Positions 7,848-17,052 of a stretch of DNA of 64,000 nucleotides are shown piece after piece; position 1 is the first letter of the stretch; each line of letters begins with the position of its first letter. The position numbers and the translations under genes were made by a program. The stretch is from FACHB-T130 sp042747725 (GTDB lineage: Bacteria > Cyanobacteriota > Cyanobacteriia > Cyanobacteriales > FACHB-T130): assembly GCF_042747725.1 (NCBI RefSeq), contig NZ_JBHZGO010000101.1, positions 186,001-250,000 on the forward strand. The letters are read 5' to 3'. The notes under the pieces were generated by a model that was given only the letters and a program-made list of their open reading frames with translations, ran no database searches and had not been told where the DNA came from.

Positions 7848-8951
7848 ATGGCAATAATTTCTTCTAAACAACAGCCTCAAGAACCCAACAAGCAACCTCA
7901 GGAACGCCGAAAGCCAGCGGGACGCCGCAAGTCTCAGCCAGAAGAGACGGTTGAAGAATTGTTGCAGCCAACTGTGGCGATGGATGAAACCGACAAGCAG
8001 GAAGAAGGTCTTCGACCCCAGCGACTGGCTGACTATATCGGGCAAAAAGACCTCAAGGGCGTTCTAGAAATTGCTATTCAAGCAGCAAAAGGCAGAGGCG
8101 AGACGATGGATCACTTGCTGCTGTATGGCCCGCCAGGTTTGGGAAAAACCACGATGTCGCTGATTTTGGCGACGGAGATGGGAACTGCTTGTAAAATTAC
8201 CTCTGCACCAGCTTTGGAGCGTCCCCGCGATATTGTGGGGATACTGATGAGTTTAAAGCCTGGAGATATTATATTTATTGACGAAATCCACCGCTTGGGT
8301 CGGATGACAGAGGAATTGCTTTATCCGGCAATGGAGGACTTTCGCTTAGATATTACGATTGGTAAGGGTCAAAGTGCTAAAACTCGCAGTTTGCCGCTAC
8401 CGCCGTTTACTCTGGTGGGAGCAACGACGCGGGTAGGTTCGCTGTCGTCACCGTTGCGCGATCGCTTTGGTTTAATTCAACGGTTACGCTTTTATGAGTT
8501 GGATGAACTGATTTTGATTGTGCAGCGGACTGCTGAAGTTATCCAAGCCCCGGTTACGCCTGATGGTGCTGAAGAAATTGCCCGTCGTTCCCGTGGAACT
8601 CCCCGAATCGCCAATCGCCTTTTAAAACGGGTGCGAGATTTTGCTCAGGTAAAAAAGGTTGGGGAAATTACCCAACCTGTGGCGGTGGAAGCTTTAGAAG
8701 TCTTCGGTGTAGATCCGATGGGTTTAGATTGGGCAGATCGTTTGATGCTGAGTGTCATGATAGAGCAATTTAATGGGGGACCTGTGGGTTTGGAAGCGAT
8801 CGCCGCAGCGACTGGGGAAGATGCCCAAACGATTGAAGATGTTTATGAGCCGTATTTATTGCAGATTGCCTATTTGCACCGAACGCCTCGCGGTCGCATT
8901 GCTACTCCAGCAGCCCGAAAGCATTTAGGATATGACTCCTCATTATTCTAA
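7848..8951 (+). CDS. ruvB: Holliday junction branch migration helicase RuvB
   Basis: Hexameric AAA+ motor that drives branch migration of Holliday junctions bound by RuvA, in recombination and repair. Walker A GPPGLGKT is at residues 94-101, Walker B FIDEIHRL at 143-150, with sensor GATTRVGSLSSPLRDRFG and the C-terminal winged helix (RTPRGRIATPAARKHLG) that contacts DNA. The 367 residues exceed a typical RuvB by about 30 because of a Gln/Arg/Lys-rich N-terminal lead (residues 1-45), as is common in cyanobacteria. ruvA and ruvC are not nearby. Confidence 0.96.
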   Translation: MAIISSKQQPQEPNKQPQERRKPAGRRKSQPEETVEELLQPTVAMDETDKQEEGLRPQRLADYIGQKDLKGVLEIAIQAAKGRGETMDHLLLYGPPGLGKTTMSLILATEMGTACKITSAPALERPRDIVGILMSLKPGDIIFIDEIHRLGRMTEELLYPAMEDFRLDITIGKGQSAKTRSLPLPPFTLVGATTRVGSLSSPLRDRFGLIQRLRFYELDELILIVQRTAEVIQAPVTPDGAEEIARRSRGTPRIANRLLKRVRDFAQVKKVGEITQPVAVEALEVFGVDPMGLDWADRLMLSVMIEQFNGGPVGLEAIAAATGEDAQTIEDVYEPYLLQIAYLHRTPRGRIATPAARKHLGYDSSLF

Positions 8952-9062
8952 GGACAATGAGCTAAAGACGAATGACGAATACAGCAGTAGGATGGGCATT
9001 GCCACAGATTAGCTTTCTGCTGGACAGCGCCGATGCTACCAAATTCTAAAAGCCAAAATAAT

Positions 9063-9884
9063 ATGATTCGTTGGATTCTGACTTTACTGAGTGTTCTGCT
9101 TATTACTGTTTCAACTGGGTTCGTGAATGTGCCGCCAGCGATCGCCCAACAACAACCTTCCACTTACACTGAAGCTGAGTTGCAGCAAGGAGATGAACTA
9201 GCGGCTAAAGCGTTTACCGCTACGAATGCCGGTGATTTTGTCACGGCTGAAGGGTTTTGGACTCAGCTGATTGAGCGATTTCCTAGTAATCCGGCTATTT
9301 GGAGCAATCGGGGAAATTCTAAGGTAAGCCAAAATAAATTGTCAGATGCGATCGCCGACTTTAATAAATCCATTGAACTTGCCCCGAACGCCACCGATCC
9401 CTATCTGAATCGCGGTACTGCATTAGAAGGACAGGGGAAATATTTGGAAGCGATCGCCGATTACAATCGGGTGCTAGAAATCGATCCCCAGGATGCAATG
9501 GCTTACAACAACCGGGGGAATGCCAAAGCGGGATTGGGAGAGTGGGAGGACGCGATCGCTGACTACAAAAAAGCAGCCGATCTGGCTCCCAATTTTGCGT
9601 TTGCCAGAGCCAATTGGGCGATCGCCCTGTATCAAACGGGTGAGCAAAAAGAAGCGATTCGCAATATGAAGAATATTGTTCGCAAATACCCCCAGTTTCC
9701 TGATATGCGGGCTGCCCTAACCGCTGCTCTTTGGGAACAGGGAAAGCGGGGTGAAGCCGAAAGTAACTGGGTTGCCGTTGTCGGAATGGATCGCCGCTAT
9801 AAAGATATTAACTGGGTAAAAAATGTCCGTCGTTGGCCTCCAGTCATGGTTGCCGCCTTAGAGAAATTTCTGAGTTTACAATAA
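9063..9884 (+). CDS. Secreted or lumenal TPR protein
   Basis: About 273 residues with an N-terminal signal (MIRWILTLLSVLLITV, cleavage near AIAQ) followed by four to five tetratricopeptide repeats (IWSNRGNSKVSQNKLSDAIA, PYLNRGTALEGQGKYLEAIA, AYNNRGNAKAGLGEWEDAIA, FARANWAIALYQTGEQKEAI). Many cyanobacterial TPR proteins of this form sit in the periplasm or thylakoid lumen and help assemble complexes; here the partner is unknown. The start at 9063 is chosen over 9033 because it places the signal peptide at the N-terminus. Confidence 0.85.
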   Translation: MIRWILTLLSVLLITVSTGFVNVPPAIAQQQPSTYTEAELQQGDELAAKAFTATNAGDFVTAEGFWTQLIERFPSNPAIWSNRGNSKVSQNKLSDAIADFNKSIELAPNATDPYLNRGTALEGQGKYLEAIADYNRVLEIDPQDAMAYNNRGNAKAGLGEWEDAIADYKKAADLAPNFAFARANWAIALYQTGEQKEAIRNMKNIVRKYPQFPDMRAALTAALWEQGKRGEAESNWVAVVGMDRRYKDINWVKNVRRWPPVMVAALEKFLSLQ

Positions 9885-10124
9885 AGGCGATGGCAATTAG
9901 CGCCAAGGTTTGTGCAACAAAAATCAGAAACCCACGCTTCCCCCTCGCTAGCGCCAGGTTAAAAGGAATCACCCATTCAGGTTATCGATCGTGGAGCGAT
10001 CGCATATTTTCTGCACAATCTTAGAAGCAGTAGATGCGATCGCCTTTTTTAACAGTCGATAGACGCCGGAGGAATCATCAGAAAACTCAAAAGCTCAAAG
10101 AAAGAACTTTTACCTTTTGTCTTT

Positions 10125-11246
10125 CTACCCGATCCCCGCCATGACTGGGTGGAAGTAGAAAGCCAACCCCAAAATTGCATAAGCAGCCAATAGCAGCGTG
10201 CCTTCTAACCAGTTCGACTTGCCATCAGAACTAATCGAATTGGCAATTAATACTGACACTGCCACTGCCACCAATTCAAAGGGGTTGAAGTCCAAATCCA
10301 TTGGTTTATGCAGCACCCAACCTGTCAGAACTAGAACCGGAGCCACAAATAAGGCAATTTGCAAGCTAGAACCCACCGCCACCGAGATAGAAAGATCCAT
10401 CTTATTTTTCATCGCCACGCTGACAGCGGTGGCGTGTTCGGCAGCATTGCCAATAATCGGCACCAGGATCACCCCCGTAAACAGTGTCGTCAGACCCAGT
10501 TGGGAGGTGGCTTCTTCCAGCGAGGCAACCAATAGTTCCGACTCCGCCGCAACCAGTAGCGTTGCGCCTAATAGCACCCCAATCCATAAGGGCAGGTTAA
10601 CTTTGTGTTCGGGATCTTCTGGAGCGAGATTCGACTCAGCTAACTCAGTGAGTACCTCCTGTTCTGCCACACCTGCATCGTAGAGATAGCTGTGGGTCTT
10701 CATAGAAAATAGCAGCGTCAACCCATAGACTCCGATTAACACTACGGCAACGGCGACCGAAAGTTGCTGGACTACAGCTTCGTCGATCCCAGTGGAGGTA
10801 TAGTCCATCGCAGTTGGTAGCAGCATCGCAATCACTGCTAGATTCATTGCAGAGGCATTTACCCCGGCTATCATTGGCTGAAATTGCTGCTCTTTGTAGC
10901 GCAAGCCCCCCAACAGCATGGAAAAGCCCATGACCAGCAGTAAGTTGCTGATAATAGAGCCGGTGATACTCGCTTTGACGACATCCACCAGCCCCGCGTT
11001 GAGGGCGACTAGGGAGATAATTAGTTCGGTTGCGTTGCCAAAGGTGGCATTCAGCAATCCTCCCAAGGAGGGACCAAGAACAACCGCGATTTCCTCCGTA
11101 GCGGTGCCCATCCAAGCGGCAAGAGGAATGATCCCCAGACAAGCGGTGATGAAGACAACTGACGATCCCCATTCCAGAAAATGGGCCGTAATGGAAATGG
11201 GGATAAACAACAAAAGAATGGAAAAAAACGTGTTTAGAGACAGCAT
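10125..11246 (-). CDS. Calcium/proton exchanger (CaCA family, CAX type)
   Basis: A 373-residue membrane protein of about 11 helices that exports Ca2+ in exchange for H+. The two family alpha-repeats are visible: GGLLNATFGNATELIISLVA in the first half and VPIIGNAAEHATAVSVAM in the second. The acidic residues are those that bind the cation in CAX exchangers. The loop around residues 190-215 (EVLTELAESNLAPEDPEHK) is acidic and cytosolic. It is transcribed alone on the minus strand. Confidence 0.9.
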   Translation of the reverse strand: MLSLNTFFSILLLFIPISITAHFLEWGSSVVFITACLGIIPLAAWMGTATEEIAVVLGPSLGGLLNATFGNATELIISLVALNAGLVDVVKASITGSIISNLLLVMGFSMLLGGLRYKEQQFQPMIAGVNASAMNLAVIAMLLPTAMDYTSTGIDEAVVQQLSVAVAVVLIGVYGLTLLFSMKTHSYLYDAGVAEQEVLTELAESNLAPEDPEHKVNLPLWIGVLLGATLLVAAESELLVASLEEATSQLGLTTLFTGVILVPIIGNAAEHATAVSVAMKNKMDLSISVAVGSSLQIALFVAPVLVLTGWVLHKPMDLDFNPFELVAVAVSVLIANSISSDGKSNWLEGTLLLAAYAILGLAFYFHPVMAGIG

Positions 11247-11738
11247 CCAAATTTTTCGTATTTAGCTCGTGTCTAGGATAGCCGCTTGTTGGGTGTTCTG
11301 ACTTCTTTCAGTTTTTGAGTATGTAACGGAATATTTCTTTAGATGCAGGATTCCTTAAGCAAAGTTAATTTACTATTCATTTGCATGAAGTTAGTGTTCC
11401 AAGCATGGGAGCATTGCGCTTGAATCATGTAAGTAACAAGTAACTATCCTGGCTTTTCAATTTTGTTCATTGACCGTCACCTGCATGGGGCACAGGCTGT
11501 TGCTCATCGGTACGGGCAAAATATTTGGATGTTAAACTGATTGCTTTGATCCCCCAATTCAAGGAGAGAAGGCTTCGCCCCCAAGAGTCTTTGCCATGTT
11601 TGGGTGGCTAGTCTTCGCCTTCTCCAGATGGACTGAGTTAACCTGCTTTTTCCCTGGCGTCAAAGTAAACGCTGGGATGTTCAGTCTGGCTGGATAAGTT
11701 ATTGACCCTAATTTTTTACTAATTTTGGATGCGATCCT
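11247..11738. other. Spacer between divergent genes with a long stem-loop
   Basis: No gene is seen. Between 11566 and 11624 GAGAAGGC and GCCTTCTC pair, and inside them GCCCCCAA and TTGGGTGGC can pair around a loop GAGTCTTTGCCATG. The structure ends about 115 bp upstream of the GH57 start on the plus strand, so it would lie in its leader if transcription begins further up. It matches no riboswitch that I know. Confidence 0.4.
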
Positions 11739-14384
11739 ATGACTTCTGCTGCTGATAGACCGGCTTCACAGTATTCTGGTGAGGGAACAGCAAACACCAG
11801 TGTGGCGACCGATCCCCTGCAAACGGCTACCGGCGTTTATGTCACCGTTCACGGTCATTTTTACCAACCGCCCCGCGAAAACCCTTATCTAGATGCGATT
11901 GAACGCCAGCCGAGTGCGTCTCCGTTCCATGACTGGAATGAACGGATTTACCATGAATGCTATCGCCCGAATGCCTTTGCCAGAGTGCTAAATGACCGGG
12001 GCGAGGTTGTGGGAATCGTGAATAACTATGAGTATTTCAGCTTTAATATTGGTCCCACATTGATGTCGTGGCTGGAACGCTACGACGTGGAGGTATATCA
12101 GCGAATTCTGGAAGCAGATCGTAAAAGTAGCGATCGCCTGAACGGACACGGCAATGCGATCGCGCAAGTTTACAATCACATCATCATGCCGCTTGCCAAC
12201 GAGCGGGATAAATACACCCAAATCCGCTGGGGCAAAGAAGACTTCCGCTCCCGATTTGGACGCGATCCCGAAGGAATGTGGCTGGCTGAAACTGCCGTAG
12301 ACTATGCAACCTTAGAAGCATTGGTTGCAGAAGGAATTAAGTTTATTGTTTTAGCACCTTCTCAAGCTGAACGTTGCCGACCGCTCCCCACAGACGAGCA
12401 GCCAGTGACTCAGTGGTTGGAAGTGGGCGGTTCTCAGATCGATCCTACCCGTCCCTATCGCTGTTATCTGAAACCCACACTCAGCAATCCAGATTCACCC
12501 CTCAGCACTGAGTATTCATTCCCCACCAACCAAACCCCAGATAGCCCTTACATCGATATCTTTTTCTACGATGGCCCCATCTCGCGGGACATGGGATTTA
12601 ACGATGTACTGGGCTGGGCGGGTACGCTGGCTGGGCGCATCGGTTCAGCAGTGCGCGGCGATCGCCGGACTTCGCAGCTGATCTCCGTTGGCACTGATGG
12701 CGAAACCTTTGGACACCACAAAAGCGGTACAGAGAAAACCTTAGCCTTCGCCTTTGTGGAAGAGTTTCCCCGGCGCGGCTGGACTGTCACCAACTATGCC
12801 CATTACCTGAGTCTGAATCTTCCCACCTGGGAAGTGGAACTGAAGCCTGTCACCGCTTGGAGTTGCGCTCACGGGGTGAATCGATGGCAGGATGATTGCG
12901 GCTGTGGTGGCGAAGGTGGAGTTTGGCACCAGCAATGGCGGCGTCCGCTGCGGAATGCCCTGGATTGGTTGCGGGATCAGTTAAGCAAAGTCTATGAGGA
13001 AACGGGACGCCAGTTTTTCCGCGATCCTTGGGCTACACGGGATGAATATATCCAGGTGATTCGCGATCGCTCTCCTGCCAATGTAGAGCGCTTCCTTGCC
13101 CGCCATCGCACCCGCAAACTAACACCATCGGAACAGGTAGACGCCCTGCGCCTATTGGAAATGCAGCGCCATAGTCTGCTGATGTACACCAGTTGCGGTT
13201 GGTTCTTTGAAGAACTCTCAAGACCCGAAGGAACGCAGATTCTCCGCTACGCCGCTAGAGCCTTGGAACTTGCCGGTGATGTCTCTGGCGTGCAGTTGGA
13301 AAAAGGATTTATCAAACGCCTCTCCCAAGCTCCCAGTAATGTTGATTTATTCAAGCACGGTGCTGAGGTGTACCGGCAGCTGGTGGTAAGTGCCCAGATC
13401 GGGATGGAGCAAGTGGCAGCACACTATGCCATCAGTTCCCTATTCACCACCTATCCCCAGCAACAGCGGGTCTACTGCTACGATGCCCATCAGTTGGATT
13501 ATCAGATGCAACGCATGGGGTCGCTGACTCTGGCTGTGGGGCAACTGCGACTGACTTCAGAAATTACCTGGGAAAGCAGTCATTTAGTCTTTGCCGTTCT
13601 CCATTTGGGCGGCTGGGATTTCCACTGCTGCATTCAACCGTTTGCCGGTCGCCGCACTTATAGCCATCTGAAGGAAAAGCTGTTTGCGGCGCTGCAACAG
13701 GCGAGTGCTGCTCACGCGATCCTGACGATGTCCCAACTGTTTGGGGGTACTTCATTCAATTTGCAGAAATTATTTGCTGAGGAACGGCACCGGATTATGC
13801 GGTTGCTGAGTCAGAAAACTTTAACGCGCTTAGACCAGCTTTATACACAGGTTTACCGCGATAACTACGGTATCTTGATGGCATTCCAGCGGGATGAACT
13901 GCCGGTTCCGCAAGAGTTGCAAGTAGCGGCAGAAGTGGCAATTTCTAACCGCGCCCGGATGTCTCTACGGGCACTAGAGCAAGAAAACGGCGAACCCCAG
14001 CAAGGTTTGAATCAACTGGCAGAACTGGAAGCGATCGCCAAAGAAGCGAATCAGCTGCGCTGTCAGCTGAATATCCCCGATGCCAAGCAAACTTTAGAGC
14101 AGTTGATCTTGCGATCGCTCTGGAAGCTTCTACACGACTCTAACCCAGCCACCCTAGAGGCAGATATTCAACGTTTAGAGCGGATGATTTCTGTGGGCAA
14201 TCAGCTGCACCTTGGCTTATCTTTGCACCGCGCTCAAGAACTCTACTTTAGCTGCCTCCACAGCAAAATTGTGCCTCTATTGGCATCAGAAACTAACGGC
14301 AATTTATCTCAGCTACGTCAGTTGCTACTGCTGGGTCAAAAGTTAGCCGTAGATGTCAGTCCTTGGTTGAACCAACTGCCATAA
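11739..14384 (+). CDS. GH57-family glycoside hydrolase with DUF3536
   Basis: An 881-residue cytosolic protein. The N-terminal 350 residues carry a GH57 catalytic barrel: VTVHGHFYQPPRENPYLD at the start, EGMWLAETAVDYATLEAL in the middle, and FFYDGPISRDMGF with SVGTDGETFGHHKSGTEK further on. A DUF3536 domain follows, with WSCAHGVNRWQDDCGCG typical of the family. GH57 enzymes act on alpha-glucans by a retaining mechanism. Homologs of this long type are annotated as alpha-amylase-like proteins, and a role in glycogen turnover is plausible but not shown. The start ATG at 11739 gives a polar 35-residue lead. Confidence 0.88.
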   Translation: MTSAADRPASQYSGEGTANTSVATDPLQTATGVYVTVHGHFYQPPRENPYLDAIERQPSASPFHDWNERIYHECYRPNAFARVLNDRGEVVGIVNNYEYFSFNIGPTLMSWLERYDVEVYQRILEADRKSSDRLNGHGNAIAQVYNHIIMPLANERDKYTQIRWGKEDFRSRFGRDPEGMWLAETAVDYATLEALVAEGIKFIVLAPSQAERCRPLPTDEQPVTQWLEVGGSQIDPTRPYRCYLKPTLSNPDSPLSTEYSFPTNQTPDSPYIDIFFYDGPISRDMGFNDVLGWAGTLAGRIGSAVRGDRRTSQLISVGTDGETFGHHKSGTEKTLAFAFVEEFPRRGWTVTNYAHYLSLNLPTWEVELKPVTAWSCAHGVNRWQDDCGCGGEGGVWHQQWRRPLRNALDWLRDQLSKVYEETGRQFFRDPWATRDEYIQVIRDRSPANVERFLARHRTRKLTPSEQVDALRLLEMQRHSLLMYTSCGWFFEELSRPEGTQILRYAARALELAGDVSGVQLEKGFIKRLSQAPSNVDLFKHGAEVYRQLVVSAQIGMEQVAAHYAISSLFTTYPQQQRVYCYDAHQLDYQMQRMGSLTLAVGQLRLTSEITWESSHLVFAVLHLGGWDFHCCIQPFAGRRTYSHLKEKLFAALQQASAAHAILTMSQLFGGTSFNLQKLFAEERHRIMRLLSQKTLTRLDQLYTQVYRDNYGILMAFQRDELPVPQELQVAAEVAISNRARMSLRALEQENGEPQQGLNQLAELEAIAKEANQLRCQLNIPDAKQTLEQLILRSLWKLLHDSNPATLEADIQRLERMISVGNQLHLGLSLHRAQELYFSCLHSKIVPLLASETNGNLSQLRQLLLLGQKLAVDVSPWLNQLP

Positions 14385-14768
14385 AGGGAACTGGGTCATG
14401 GGTAATTGGAAATTGTCTATTGACTAATGACCAATTACCAATACCCAGAAGAAATTAACGTGAGTTCGGGCTAACTCTTTTTTCAGGACTCGCCGCACAT
14501 CACCACATCTGCCACCGCTATATTCGGGAGATAATCTTCGGCAAAAAGCGCTCAGTACAATACTGGCAAATCACCAGAATTAAGCCATCAGTATCTGAAA
14601 GCGATCGCACCTTTTAAAATTTATTTCTCAAGTAGACTTGCTCAAATTTGCTTGGTTCACGGACACTAGAAAATTCCAGCATCAGTCGTAGAACAATTAG
14701 CAGCAGTTGGTAAAATTCCTATCTGTATTTACGGCGGTATTGCAACGAGTCCCTCTGGTAGCTTTAAG
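14385..14768. other. Spacer with a weak inverted repeat
   Basis: GGTAATTGG (14401-14409) and CCAATTACC (14431-14439) lie just after the GH57 stop and may end its transcript. The rest holds no open frame of note. The frame directly upstream of 14769 stays open for about 25 codons but lacks a start. Confidence 0.4.
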
Positions 14769-16106
14769 ATGAGTATGGGTGAAGCTGGAGAACCTGAGAT
14801 GGTGACTGATGCGACGCTGGAGCAGATTCTAAAATTGGCGAAGGGACGAACCGACTCCGCTGAGGTTTACTATCTATCAAGCCAAGACACACCAGTTGAG
14901 TTTGAAAACAATCGCTTAAAATCTCTGCAAACCAAAGCCCTGCAAGGAGTAGCGCTGCGAGTGCTACACGAGGGGAGGCTGGGTTTTGCCAGTTCCACTG
15001 ACTTGACGCGGCTAGAAGATTTGGTGGATGCTGCCGTACAAACTTCAGAAATTGGCGACAAGGCTGAGTTTGAATTTGCTGCTGATGTACAGGTGACGGA
15101 ACCAGAAAAAAAATACACGCCGCCAGCAACCCAAGAATTAGTGGAAGTTGGCGATCGCTTAATTTCCCAAATCCACGACTACAACTCCGATATTCTGGTA
15201 GATGTGGGGTTTCACGTCCGCACGGGTAACGTAAAGATTGCAACCAGTGCGGATGTCTACGCCTCGCGCACCAGCCAAGTTGTCAGTGCCAGCCTTTCTG
15301 GGAATTTAGTACGGGGTGAAGATTTTCTCCAGGTTTATAGCTACGATATCGCCCGTGAAGGTGTCCCGGATTTTAATCGCCTGCTTGAAGATTTATTACA
15401 AAAATACGCTCTAGCAGAGCAGCCAGCAACCATTGAGAGCGGATATTTCCCCGTTTTATTTAATCCTACCGCCGCTAGTGCCATCGGACGCTTATTTAAG
15501 ACAGTTCTCTCCGGTCAAAGTATCGTCCAAAAAGCCTCTCCCTTGGTCGGTAAACTAGGCGAAACCCTATTTGACGAACGCTTAAATTTATTTGAAGACC
15601 CCAGCATCGGGTCATCTGCCTGTGCTTTTGACGATGAAGGCACGCCCACCCATCGCAAAATGTTTATCGAGCAAGGCACGGTGAAAGGATTTTACTGGGA
15701 TCGGCGCTGGGCAGCAAGGGCTGGCTGTGAGTCTACAGGGAACGGCTTTCGGGGTGGTTTGTCTCGCCCCAGCCCGGATTTGGTGAATCTCTGCTTTGCG
15801 CCTGGGAAGACATCGAAGGCGGATTTGATTGCCAGCATGGATGAGGGTGTGATTGTGGATCAGGTTCTCGGTGCTGGACAGTCGAATCAACTGGCTGGAG
15901 AGTTTTCTGTCAATCTGGATTTAGGCTACAAGGTAGAAAAAGGTCAGATTGTCGGTCGAGTGAAGAATACGATGGTGGCTGGTAGTATTTTTGAGGCGTT
16001 TAAAAATCTGGTGGATTTGGGAGATCAGCCGGAATGGGTAGGCGGGGGTAGTTTCTTGCCGAGTTTGTTGTTCCAGCAGTTGAGTGTGGCGGCGCGACAA
16101 GGGTAA
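14769..16106 (+). CDS. TldD/PmbA-family protein, PmbA (TldE) type
   Basis: A 445-residue member of the TldD/TldE family, which forms heterodimeric metalloproteases that process small peptides and unfolded substrates. Family segments include SAEVYYLSSQDTPVEFENN, LRVLHEGRLGFASSTDL, FDDEGTPTHRKMFIEQG and the C-terminal GQIVGRVKNTMVAGSIFEAF. No HExxxH metal motif is seen, which points to the PmbA/TldE partner rather than the catalytic TldD. A tldD gene is not in the window. DUF3153 gene follows 56 bp later on the same strand. Confidence 0.87.
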   Translation: MSMGEAGEPEMVTDATLEQILKLAKGRTDSAEVYYLSSQDTPVEFENNRLKSLQTKALQGVALRVLHEGRLGFASSTDLTRLEDLVDAAVQTSEIGDKAEFEFAADVQVTEPEKKYTPPATQELVEVGDRLISQIHDYNSDILVDVGFHVRTGNVKIATSADVYASRTSQVVSASLSGNLVRGEDFLQVYSYDIAREGVPDFNRLLEDLLQKYALAEQPATIESGYFPVLFNPTAASAIGRLFKTVLSGQSIVQKASPLVGKLGETLFDERLNLFEDPSIGSSACAFDDEGTPTHRKMFIEQGTVKGFYWDRRWAARAGCESTGNGFRGGLSRPSPDLVNLCFAPGKTSKADLIASMDEGVIVDQVLGAGQSNQLAGEFSVNLDLGYKVEKGQIVGRVKNTMVAGSIFEAFKNLVDLGDQPEWVGGGSFLPSLLFQQLSVAARQG

Positions 16107-16162
16107 CGAACTGCTTCCGGCAAGAGAGAACGCAACCAGAGGAGTAAGGAGGAGACAAAGGC

Positions 16163-16987
16163 GTGAAGTTAGCTGTTTTGAGTCGGAGTTTGAGGGGATT
16201 TTTCGGTGAGGTATTGCCGAAAATGCGGGTTCTCTGGGCGATGCTGTTAGCGGTAGTGTTACTGTCGGGCTGCGTTCAGTATGATGCTGGGGTGAGGTTC
16301 GAGAATCCGAACCGTGGCGAGATTGTCCAGCATATCAAGTTGGGCGAACAGCTGACGGCATTGAGCAGCGACCAGGCACAGGAATGGTTAGATAGCCTTC
16401 AGAGTCGGGCGCGACAATTGCAAGGGAAAACGAAGCGCATCTCAAACCAGGAAGTTGTGGTGACAATTCCGTTCGCTAGCGGCGCGGAACTGGAGGAGAA
16501 GTTTAACCAGTTTTTTAATCCCCCTGCAAAGAAAGGTTCTCAGGCGGCGACAGATACAGATTTACCGAAGATTAACTCCCACCTGAGTCTGAGACAGGGG
16601 AATTTCCTGTTCTGGATACGGAATCGCTTAAGCTACGATTTGGATTTGCGATCGCTCGGCGTTCTTTCTACTAACGGTAACGTTATCGTTAGTCCCGGTT
16701 CGCTGTTCGATCTGGACTTTAGCTTGAGAACCCCTTGGGGCGCGAGGAGTGTTGAGAAGGCGGAGAATGCTATCAACCCGGTTGTCTCTGAGAAAGGACA
16801 TCTGCTAATTTGGACGCTCAAACCAGGTGAAGTGAACCATATTGAGGCAGTCTTCTGGCTTCCCAGTCCCCTCGGTATTGGTACTCTCGTGATTATCTTG
16901 TTAGTAGTGGCAGGGTTTTATTTGAAATACAACCGAGGCACGGGAAGCGGTATCAGTTCTGCATCTCCATCGGTGCCAGTGCAGTAG
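16163..16987 (+). CDS. DUF3153-type membrane-anchored lipoprotein
   Basis: A 274-residue protein starting at a GTG preceded by AGGAGGA 9 nt upstream. A hydrophobic N-terminal segment ends in the lipobox LLSGC, and one helix near the C-terminus (LGIGTLVIILLVVAGFYLKY) spans the membrane, leaving a short cytosolic tail. The central part (YDAGVRFENPNRGEIVQHI, LVIWTLKPGE-like) matches the cyanobacterial DUF3153 family of unknown function. The short gap to the PmbA-like gene suggests one transcript. Confidence 0.8.
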   Translation: MKLAVLSRSLRGFFGEVLPKMRVLWAMLLAVVLLSGCVQYDAGVRFENPNRGEIVQHIKLGEQLTALSSDQAQEWLDSLQSRARQLQGKTKRISNQEVVVTIPFASGAELEEKFNQFFNPPAKKGSQAATDTDLPKINSHLSLRQGNFLFWIRNRLSYDLDLRSLGVLSTNGNVIVSPGSLFDLDFSLRTPWGARSVEKAENAINPVVSEKGHLLIWTLKPGEVNHIEAVFWLPSPLGIGTLVIILLVVAGFYLKYNRGTGSGISSASPSVPVQ

Positions 16988-17052
16988 AAAAGCGATCGCG
17001 CGCGCTTTGTTCGTAGCTATTCTTAGCTAACAGACTGGGACTCTAGGACAGC

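Noticed and set aside
9833..10024. 63-codon frame overlapping the end of the secreted TPR gene
   Set aside because: It overlaps a well-supported gene and has no start signal or family likeness.
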